Positions 27,031 through 32,209 of a stretch of DNA of 32,209 nucleotides are shown here, piece by piece. Within the stretch, counting starts at the first letter, position 1. Each line of letters opens with the position of its first letter. The position numbers and the translations under genes are program-made. The stretch comes from an uncultured Desulfomonile sp. (GTDB taxonomy: Bacteria > Desulfobacterota > Desulfomonilia > Desulfomonilales > Desulfomonilaceae), in assembly GCA_903896745.1 (NCBI GenBank), contig CAITZA010000377.1:1-32209 (forward strand). Reading direction: 5' to 3'. Below the pieces are notes generated by a model, which worked only from the letters and a program-made list of their open reading frames with translations, made no database searches and was not told where the DNA came from.

Positions 27031-27076
27031 TTGACATCCGAATGATTCAGCACTACATATATTAATGTAATATTAC
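27031..27076 (+). promoter_or_regulatory. arsR promoter overlapped by palindromic operator candidates
   Basis: A consensus -35 TTGACA (27031-27036), a 17-bp spacer and a weak -10 TACATA (27054-27059) precede the regulator gene. TACAT-N6-ATGTA (27054-27069) covers the -10 and start site, and the perfect palindrome GTAATATTAC (27067-27076) overlaps its end. AT-rich dyads over the promoter are typical of ArsR/SmtB autoregulation. Confidence 0.5.
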
Positions 27077-27091
27077 GACACCGGATCTATT

Positions 27092-27481
27092 ATGAAAAAA
27101 TATTTACCGACTTATTGCTGCTCAAACAAGACTCTTTTACACGAGAAGCAACTGATCTCCGATCAAACAGCCCAGAAAATTGAGTCTCTCTTCAAACTAC
27201 TGTCGAATGTTACCAGGTTAAAGATGTTGCATGCCTTGGTAATAGACGGCGAATTAAGAGTCAGCGATCTTTCACGGAAGGTTGGAATGAAACCTCAAGC
27301 TGTTTCCAACCAGCTTCAAAAACTTGTGGACAGGCGCGTTCTATCCCAGAGACGGAATGGAGCGAACATATATTATTCGATATCCGATCCCTGTGTGATT
27401 GGTCTGCTGGCTCAGGGCCTTTGTCTTGTTGAAGACTCTGAGAACAATCTGGAGCATGAAAAATATGATGAAACAGAATAA
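27092..27481 (+). CDS. ArsR/SmtB-family transcriptional regulator next to hgcAB
   Basis: This is a 129-aa winged-helix repressor. The helix-turn-helix is GELRVSDLSRKVGMKPQAVSNQLQKL (split here as residues 53-68 and 69-78), followed by the wing (RRVLSQRRNGANIYYSI). At the classical alpha-3 metal site, where ArsR/CadC have CVC, this protein has RVS, so that site is missing. Instead it has C9-C10 at the N-terminus and C101 and C111 in the C-terminal helix, a set that could bind a thiophilic ligand such as As(III), Sb(III), Cd(II) or Hg(II) across the dimer. Family members normally leave DNA when metal binds. It lies 112 bases upstream of hgcA on the same strand. ArsR-like genes have been reported beside hgcA in other mercury methylators. 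The effector is unknown. Confidence 0.88.
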   Translation: MKKYLPTYCCSNKTLLHEKQLISDQTAQKIESLFKLLSNVTRLKMLHALVIDGELRVSDLSRKVGMKPQAVSNQLQKLVDRRVLSQRRNGANIYYSISDPCVIGLLAQGLCLVEDSENNLEHEKYDETE

Positions 27482-27496
27482 TCTTTCTGATCGAAA

Positions 27497-27530
27497 TCCC
27501 GGAACTGTTTTGTTAGGTTCGGGAATTTTG
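27497..27530 (+). terminator. Hairpin with short T-run between arsR and hgcA (possible attenuator)
   Basis: TCCCGGAAC (27497-27505) pairs with GTTCGGGA (27517-27524), with one bulged G and an 11-base loop, and is followed by ATTTTG. The stem begins 15 bases after the arsR stop. With only four T residues it would be a weak terminator, able to reduce rather than abolish read-through into hgcA. Confidence 0.4.
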
Positions 27531-27559
27531 GATATGGACAAACCTCGGACATTGACGCA

Positions 27560-27576
27560 AACATCCGGCTGATGTT
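27560..27576. promoter_or_regulatory. Inverted repeat just upstream of hgcA
   Basis: AACATC-CGGCT-GATGTT has perfect six-base arms and ends 17 bases before the hgcA TTG codon. It shares ACAT...ATGT half-sites (7-bp spacing) with the dyad over the arsR promoter (6-bp spacing), so it is a candidate operator for the same regulator. It could equally be a leader hairpin close to the ribosome-binding site. Confidence 0.4.
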
Positions 27577-27593
27577 CACAACCGGAGTCTCAG

Positions 27594-28655
27594 TTGAGCT
27601 CTCCACGTCTTGATCAGCCATTTATCACCGGGGTTTTAAAAACCCCCGCGGGAGACATTCCGGTCGTATCAAGCAGTCTAACTTTGTCTGACTGTTTGGG
27701 AACAGTAAAGGTTAGATGCGGCCTTGGACGTAACAATTATCAAGTAGACGCCGGGCTATATGCGCTAGGGAACCCTGATTCCGATTCAGAAATACTGGTG
27801 ACATCAAATTACAAGCTTACGTTTGATATTGTTAGGAAAAGTCTTGCTAACAGGTCCTTGTGGCTGCTCGTTTTGGATACTGGTGGTGTGAACGTCTGGT
27901 GCGCAGCAGGCAAGGGGACTTTTGGAACCGACGAACTGCTTCGCAGAATCGCGTCATCCGCATTACACCTGTTGGTGCGGCATAGGCGTTTGATAACGCC
28001 GCAGTTGGGCGCGCCTGGAATATCAGCTCATGAGGTGAGAAAAAAATCCGGCTTCAAAATAATTTTCGGGCCCGTGGATTGCCGAGACATAACATCTTTT
28101 CTGGATAACGGACGCAAAGCTACTTCTGCAATGAGATTCAAATCGTTTGACGTTCTTGACAGGGCTGTCCTTATTCCCGTTGAGTTGTTTCACGCGTTGA
28201 AATATGGCCTGTTGCTGACGATGTTGAGCGTCATTATCAGCGGTCTTTTGGGGAATGTATCTTTTTGGAATGACGCCATGACCGGAGGTTTATTTTTTGG
28301 CGTTGGCTTGTTTGCTGCAATTCTTGGCGGCGCGATACTTTCTCCAATCTTTCTTCCATGGCTTCCCGGTAGATCCTTTTCAACGAAAGGTTTTATCATG
28401 GGTACATTTATTGCCTCGATTTGTCTGTTAGTTCGGTATGTTGTTTATGATAACCAATGGTCTTGGCTCGAGGTGATGACCTGGTTTCTGGTCATCACGT
28501 CTGTTACATCGTATTTGACGCTAAATTTTACAGGATCATCCACTTTCACGTCCCTGTCGGGCGTTCGAAAAGAGATGAGATGGGCATTCCCCGTGCAGTT
28601 ATTTGCCGGTATATGCGGATCCTTGACCTGGTTTGGTCTGATCCTTACAAAATAA
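27594..28655 (+). CDS. hgcA: HgcA, corrinoid membrane protein of mercury methylation
   Basis: HgcA is a corrinoid methyl carrier that transfers a methyl group to Hg(II), producing methylmercury, and is required together with HgcB. The 353-aa protein has a cytoplasmic corrinoid-binding domain (about 1-170) with the diagnostic cap-helix motif NVWCAAGKGTFGT; Cys103 is the expected lower-axial cobalt ligand. The N-terminal PFITGVLKTPAGDIPVVSS and the VRCGLGRNNYQVDAGLYALG stretch follow the HgcA pattern. Five C-terminal membrane helices (about 200-353) match the known topology. The start is TTG at 27594 with GGAG six bases ahead. hgcB follows after 15 bases. The intact motif separates it from the paralogous CdhD-type corrinoid proteins, which lack the Cys and the membrane domain. 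Function in this organism is inferred, not shown. Confidence 0.95.
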   Translation: MSSPRLDQPFITGVLKTPAGDIPVVSSSLTLSDCLGTVKVRCGLGRNNYQVDAGLYALGNPDSDSEILVTSNYKLTFDIVRKSLANRSLWLLVLDTGGVNVWCAAGKGTFGTDELLRRIASSALHLLVRHRRLITPQLGAPGISAHEVRKKSGFKIIFGPVDCRDITSFLDNGRKATSAMRFKSFDVLDRAVLIPVELFHALKYGLLLTMLSVIISGLLGNVSFWNDAMTGGLFFGVGLFAAILGGAILSPIFLPWLPGRSFSTKGFIMGTFIASICLLVRYVVYDNQWSWLEVMTWFLVITSVTSYLTLNFTGSSTFTSLSGVRKEMRWAFPVQLFAGICGSLTWFGLILTK

Positions 28656-28670
28656 AGGACTGGTTTTGCC

Positions 28671-29006
28671 ATGAGAAAGCAGGTTTACCTGAAAAATGTC
28701 AGCACATTGAGATTTAATCCCGATTTGTGCGTTGGGTGTGGGACTTGTTTGGAGGTATGTCCAAGGGAAGTTTTTGCCAGAGACAATGGAAAAGTCAAAA
28801 TCATCGATTTTGACGCATGCATGGAATGTGGCGCATGTTCAAGGAATTGCGCTGTTCAGGCCATCTATGTGAAACCTGGAGTAGGATGCGCCGCAGCTAT
28901 CATAAACTCAGCCCTGGGAAGAAAAGGTTCTTCATGTTGCTGCGTTATAGAACCGGAAGATAGCGCTTCTCCTAGCTGTTCCAACCGCTCGTCAGGCTGC
29001 TGCTAG
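28671..29006 (+). CDS. hgcB: HgcB, 2[4Fe-4S] ferredoxin of mercury methylation
   Basis: HgcB is the electron donor thought to reduce the HgcA corrinoid, and its extra cysteines may hand Hg(II) to HgcA. The 111-aa protein has two ferredoxin clusters, C20/C23/C26/C30 and C50/C53/C56/C60. It also has the HgcB-specific GVGCA cysteine (C73) and the C-terminal vicinal pair C110-C111. A triple Cys (89-91) and C103 lie between these. The canonical HgcB ends shortly after one CC pair, so this tail is longer and richer in Cys than usual. The ATG lies 15 bases after hgcA, with AAGGA upstream. The gene ends convergently 28 bases from the sulfotransferase gene. Confidence 0.95.
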   Translation: MRKQVYLKNVSTLRFNPDLCVGCGTCLEVCPREVFARDNGKVKIIDFDACMECGACSRNCAVQAIYVKPGVGCAAAIINSALGRKGSSCCCVIEPEDSASPSCSNRSSGCC

Positions 29007-29034
29007 GCCGGAACGGGTAGAGCTCCTGTAACCC

Positions 29035-30138
29035 CTACATCTCATAGCCATATTGATCAAATGTATTACGCCATCTGGTAGAGACCAGAGCTTTTTCAGC
29101 ATCCGAAAGTTTGTAGGAATTTTTTTTGTAGTTCTTGAGCGATTCGATATATCTGTTCAAACGCTCACTAACCAGGTCAAAGTTTTTAAGATCGAGTGTT
29201 TCATAGATATACGCGATTGTTTTCTCGGGCTCTGCGTCCAGATCTTCATATTTGATTTCTATCATTGCTTTTGGATCGATGACGCGCCTGTCTCTTTCAA
29301 ACAAGCTGAACAGCTCTTCGTACCATGAAAGTATCGTTTCCTGAACAAATTCTTGAGATGTGGTCTGCAGGTGAACATGAGCAAATGAATCTTTCCAGAG
29401 TTTTTTGGTAGACCCGAACACCTTGTAGGGATTTCTCACTATATGGATGAACTGGCAGTTTGGATACATTTCTGAAAGCAGTTTGATTCTTCCCAAATGA
29501 GGCGGCGATTTGAATAATAATCTTCCTCCTTCGGACAGTGTCATTTTCTTGATAAAAACAGACAAGCTCCTTTTCCAGGAGATCAAAGCGTCGAGAGACC
29601 AATTGTCCGGGTTAACAGACGCATAGGTCGCAGGGGCCGTTTGGGGGAAAAGGACTTTAAGGTATGGCGACACCAGGGAACTGGCCACTAAAGCAAATTC
29701 ATCTTCATGCGGGGCCTCCGCTGAAAAAGCCACGTCATCCATTGGCCTTTTGGGAGGAGCTATTATATTGAAAATTACGTTTGCAACCTGACTATAAATG
29801 AAATGATTTGGAAAAGAAGCCTGGTATGCGGTGGGAGATGAAAATCGGGAATCAAGGCTCATCAGATTATGCAGATGAGTAGTCCCGCTTCTCCAGTGTC
29901 CTACTATAAACAATGGATCTGTTTCAATTTCAAAGTCTTCAATTTCCCTGGAATTGAAAAAAGTCTCACAACAACCAAGCATACTGTTTATTACGCCCAT
30001 TCCAGTCAAAAAGGCCAAACGACTGTAACACGCCGGGTCAACCCGAAAATTGTTAAGGGCTAGTGACTTCAGTAACAACCTCAACGTCATGCCCGGCACA
30101 ATCTGAGGACGAAATCTTAAAGTGTTGATAGGATACAA
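29035..30138 (-). CDS. PAPS-dependent sulfotransferase family protein
   Basis: This is a 367-aa sulfotransferase-fold protein, which would transfer sulfate from PAPS to an alcohol or amine. The 5'-phosphosulfate loop is VGHWRSGTTHLHNLM (79-93) and the 3'-phosphate site is IHIVRNPYKVFGSTKKLW (231-248; R235, S243). EAPHEDEFAL (141-150) is typical of the Sulfotransfer_3-like bacterial group. The acceptor is unknown; a glycan or lipid is plausible. No signal peptide is seen. The start is TTG at 30138 with AGGGAA about eight bases upstream; an ATG at residue 17 is the alternative. A clear extended -10 lies 35 bases upstream. It is convergent with hgcB and probably unrelated to mercury chemistry. 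Confidence 0.85.
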   Translation of the reverse strand: MYPINTLRFRPQIVPGMTLRLLLKSLALNNFRVDPACYSRLAFLTGMGVINSMLGCCETFFNSREIEDFEIETDPLFIVGHWRSGTTHLHNLMSLDSRFSSPTAYQASFPNHFIYSQVANVIFNIIAPPKRPMDDVAFSAEAPHEDEFALVASSLVSPYLKVLFPQTAPATYASVNPDNWSLDALISWKRSLSVFIKKMTLSEGGRLLFKSPPHLGRIKLLSEMYPNCQFIHIVRNPYKVFGSTKKLWKDSFAHVHLQTTSQEFVQETILSWYEELFSLFERDRRVIDPKAMIEIKYEDLDAEPEKTIAYIYETLDLKNFDLVSERLNRYIESLKNYKKNSYKLSDAEKALVSTRWRNTFDQYGYEM

Positions 30139-30172
30139 TTAATCATTCCCTTACAGAATTTTTCAACTCGAT

Positions 30173-30183
30173 ATTATAGCACA
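30173..30183 (-). promoter_or_regulatory. Extended -10 promoter of the sulfotransferase gene
   Basis: On the minus strand this reads TGTGCTATAAT, a perfect extended -10 without a good -35 box. The predicted start is near 30166, 28 bases before the TTG codon. Confidence 0.5.
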
Positions 30184-30339
30184 TTTTTCGACACATGGGC
30201 GCGTTATGGCAAAGTCTGTCGCATTTCCGGCCATCGGCTTTTCTGTTTTCAGAAATCCGGAGCTTGCTTTATATTAACAATAATGTAAAAAGAACTTTTG
30301 CTTTTTTTCAATTGGAATATGTCAACAAATTGTATCACT

Positions 30340-30367
30340 TTGCGGCCTGTGAAGGAGCTGGTATAAT
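30340..30367 (+). promoter_or_regulatory. Candidate leuD promoter giving a very short leader
   Basis: TTGCGG (30340-30345), a 16-bp spacer and TATAAT (30362-30367, preceded by TGG) lie directly before the AGGAGG ribosome-binding site. The start would fall near 30374, giving a leader of about ten bases that just keeps GGAGG. Read-through from elsewhere cannot be excluded. Confidence 0.4.
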
Positions 30368-30383
30368 ATTACAGGAGGACTTG

Positions 30384-30878
30384 ATGGCTTTTCAGGGAAA
30401 AGTTTGGAAGTTCGGAGACGATGTCAACACGGATGAGATCATCCCCGCCAGATATTTAAGCTTTACCGATCCAAAAAAATTGGCTGAACACGTTATGGAA
30501 GACGCTGATCCGTCGTTCCCCCAAAAAGTGTCAAATGGTGACATCATAGTAGCCGGTAAGAATTTTGGCTGTGGCTCTTCCCGGGAGCACGCTCCTGTAG
30601 CAATCAAGGGGGCCGGAATTGCCTGCGTAATAGCGGCTGGTTTCGCCAGAATTTTTTATAGAAACGCTTTTAACATGGGATTGTTGATACTTGAATCTCC
30701 GGAAGCCTCTGAAAAAATCCGGGAGGGAGACACCATTGAAATCAACCAGAAATTGGGCAACATATACAACATAACCACGGGTGAAAGCTTTAAGGTCACT
30801 CCTATACCTAACTTTATGGACGAATTGATTAGTAATGGCGGATTAATAGAACACATAAAAAAATCCGGGGCCATATAA
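30384..30878 (+). CDS. leuD: 3-isopropylmalate dehydratase small subunit LeuD
   Basis: This is the small (swivel-domain) subunit that, with the Fe-S subunit LeuC, isomerises 2-isopropylmalate to 3-isopropylmalate in leucine biosynthesis. The 164-aa length is that of the short, archaeal-type LeuD. Conserved elements are VNTDEIIPARYL (14-25) and GKNFGCGSSREHAPVAIKGA (58-77), then the FYRNAFNMGLLILE region. AGGAGG with five-base spacing fixes the ATG at 30384, although the frame is open 63 codons further upstream. LeuC is not adjacent on either side within the window. Related homoaconitase or citramalate-type small subunits look alike, so LeuD is the most likely but not the only reading. Confidence 0.9.
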   Translation: MAFQGKVWKFGDDVNTDEIIPARYLSFTDPKKLAEHVMEDADPSFPQKVSNGDIIVAGKNFGCGSSREHAPVAIKGAGIACVIAAGFARIFYRNAFNMGLLILESPEASEKIREGDTIEINQKLGNIYNITTGESFKVTPIPNFMDELISNGGLIEHIKKSGAI

Positions 30879-30920
30879 AAACTGTCTTATCCGGTTGGAT
30901 TCTCATCTATTTCAGGTATG

Positions 30921-30977
30921 TTGGCGTTAACTTCCTGAGTCAGGTTTCATGTGACAAGTTAGGAAAATTAACGCCAA
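30921..30977. repeat. Long inverted repeat between leuD and glgA
   Basis: TTGGCGTTAA (30921-30930) is the perfect reverse complement of TTAACGCCAA (30968-30977). Inside, TTCCT (30932-30936) pairs with AGGAA (30961-30965), and GTCA (30939-30942) with TGAC (30952-30955), making a long interrupted stem. No T-tract follows on either strand, which argues against an intrinsic terminator. It could be a leader structure of glgA, a 3' element of leuD or a protein-binding site. Confidence 0.5.
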
Positions 30978-31096
30978 ATGAATTTGGGTCTTTAAAAAAT
31001 TGTAAAAAGAGTAGAGTATAGAAAAGTAATGTTTACGCCATATTGCTTTTTCCTATTAAATTGATCGAATACCCTGGTGATCGGAGGTTCCCTAAA

Positions 31097-32209
31097 GTGC
31101 GCGTTCTGATGATAACGCCTGAAGCGACGCCTTTTGCCCAGACTGGCGGTTTGGGAGAGGTGTTACAAGCGCTCCCAGTTGAACTAACTAGCCTCGGAGT
31201 GGACGTTGATGTTTTGATGCCAAAATATCGAGGAATTTCCGATGACAAATTCGATATAAAGAAGCTTGACCTTGAAATTGAAGTTTCGTTAAACGCCAAG
31301 CTGGTGAGAGCGGGGTTGTGGCTTCACGTAGCCCCTGGCGGAGCCAGATACTTTTTTCTGGATTGCCCCGAGTATTTCGACCGCGACAACCTTTATGGAA
31401 CTGCTCACGGTGATTATGACGACAATGCCGAAAGGTTCGTGTTTTTGACACGCGCAGCCATCGAAGTCTCCTTGATCACCAATACGCAATACGACGTTTT
31501 TCATTCCCACGACTGGCAAGCTGCCCTTACCCCTGTTTATCTGAGGACATTGTACGCCGGTGAACCAACTCTCCAGAGCAGCGCGGCCATAATGACCATT
31601 CACAACCTCGGGTATCAGGGCATATTCTGGCATCTTGACATGCCTCTGGTCGGGGTAGGCTGGGAATTCTTCACACCAAGTCACATGGAATTTCACGGAA
31701 AACTTAACTTCCTCAAAAGTGGAATAGTGTTTGCCGACGAGGTGAGCACCGTTTCACAAGGTTACAGAAATGAAATATTGACCCCTGAGTTTGGATTTGG
31801 ACTCGAGGGCGTGCTGCAGGAAAAAGGGGATAGGTTGTCCGGAATTCTAAACGGCGTAGACTATCATATCTGGAATCCGCAAACCGACACGCTCATTCAC
31901 ACGAACTATTCTCCTGAAAACCTGCAAGGTAAGCTCAAGTGCAAGGCAGACCTTCAGAAACTGGCATCCCTTCCGGAAAAACCATCAACACCCATCATTG
32001 GTATGGTAAGTCGATTATCCAGTCAAAAGGGCGTGGATTTATTGCTGGACGTAATCCCTTCCCTTGTTACCCAGGATGTTCAACTTGTTTTGCTCGGAAC
32101 TGGAGACGCTCATTACCAGAAAGCTTTCTCCGAAATTAATCAGTCGCACGGCGATAAAGTCGCTACCTTTCTAAGCTATGACTATTTTCTGGCACACAAG
32201 ATATTTGCG
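31097..32209 (+). CDS. glgA: Glycogen synthase GlgA, truncated by the window edge
   Basis: This is a GT5 glycosyltransferase that extends alpha-1,4-glucan from ADP-glucose (or UDP-glucose). The first 371 codons are present without a stop; the family is about 480-500 aa, so roughly a quarter is missing at the right edge. The start is GTG at 31097 with GGAGG nine bases upstream. Recognisable elements are TGGLGEV (16-22), HSHDWQAAL, TIHNLGYQGIF, LNGVDYHIWNP and GMVSRLSSQKGVDLLL. The residue equivalent to the ADP-glucose-binding Lys15 of E. coli GlgA (K-T-G-G-L) is Gln15 here, which may alter donor binding. It lies 218 bases after leuD, separated by a long inverted repeat. Confidence 0.93.
   Translation, partial: MRVLMITPEATPFAQTGGLGEVLQALPVELTSLGVDVDVLMPKYRGISDDKFDIKKLDLEIEVSLNAKLVRAGLWLHVAPGGARYFFLDCPEYFDRDNLYGTAHGDYDDNAERFVFLTRAAIEVSLITNTQYDVFHSHDWQAALTPVYLRTLYAGEPTLQSSAAIMTIHNLGYQGIFWHLDMPLVGVGWEFFTPSHMEFHGKLNFLKSGIVFADEVSTVSQGYRNEILTPEFGFGLEGVLQEKGDRLSGILNGVDYHIWNPQTDTLIHTNYSPENLQGKLKCKADLQKLASLPEKPSTPIIGMVSRLSSQKGVDLLLDVIPSLVTQDVQLVLLGTGDAHYQKAFSEINQSHGDKVATFLSYDYFLAHKIFA

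Noticed and set aside
29007-29034. Functional link of the sulfotransferase to hgcAB
   Set aside because: The genes converge, have separate promoters and no shared chemistry; adjacency alone is not evidence.
31289-31696. 135-aa open frame on the minus strand
   Set aside because: It is antisense to glgA, which shows conserved family motifs throughout this stretch.
1-32209. CRISPR array, insertion sequence, phage or integration site
   Set aside because: No regularly spaced direct repeats, transposase or integrase motifs or terminal inverted repeats were seen; the gene content is chromosomal housekeeping and metabolism.

Overview
The window looks like chromosomal DNA from an anaerobic Gram-negative bacterium of the Desulfobacterota (former Deltaproteobacteria), perhaps near the Syntrophia/Desulfomonilia. 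That placement is inference. It rests on an hgcAB pair (mercury methylation), a fused GlcD/GlcF-type FAD/iron-sulfur dehydrogenase, full-length bacterial SMC and MutS, MacAB-type exporters, a short LeuD and moderate GC. I see no rRNA, tRNA, CRISPR array, insertion sequence or prophage. Coding density is high, and many genes start with TTG behind a usable ribosome-binding site.

Layout. (1) 150-3165, plus strand: a zinc-uptake operon. A ribbon-helix-helix regulator with a Cys/His-rich C-terminus leads znuA-znuC-znuB, behind a near-consensus promoter whose spacer is an imperfect palindrome. (2) 3171-7972, minus: a GAF plus class III nucleotide cyclase gene, then smc. (3) 8006-10167, plus: an unknown protein, a small membrane protein and a secreted TPR plus retropepsin-like aspartic protease. 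(4) 10266-14206, minus: rpsO-pnp-M16 protease, with a promoter and a 5'-terminal hairpin ahead of rpsO. (5) 14351-18936, plus: a MacA-like adaptor, a MacB/LolD-type ATPase and two paralogous FtsX-fold permeases. (6) A minus-strand HAD-fold protein, then a 489-bp non-coding stretch. (7) 20171-22759, plus: an FAD/Fe-S 2-hydroxyacid (D-lactate or glycolate type) dehydrogenase. (8) 22828-26819, minus: mutS, then an orphan MacB-type permease, with three abutting palindromes between them. (9) 27031-29006, plus: arsR-family regulator, hgcA and hgcB. (10) A minus-strand PAPS-type sulfotransferase. (11) leuD, then glgA, which runs off the right edge.

The most important content is region 9. HgcA carries the corrinoid cap-helix motif NVWCAAGK and five C-terminal membrane segments. 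HgcB carries two CxxCxxCxxxC clusters, the conserved GVGCA cysteine and a terminal Cys pair. Together they predict that the organism methylates mercury. The adjacent ArsR-type gene lacks the classical CVC metal site but has cysteines at both ends of the protein. ACAT...ATGT inverted repeats lie over its own promoter and just upstream of hgcA, and a hairpin separates the two genes. This suggests a thiol-metal or metalloid switch on mercury methylation. A second regulatory hypothesis is the RHH/zinc-ribbon protein at the head of znuACB, which could act as a zinc sensor in place of Zur.
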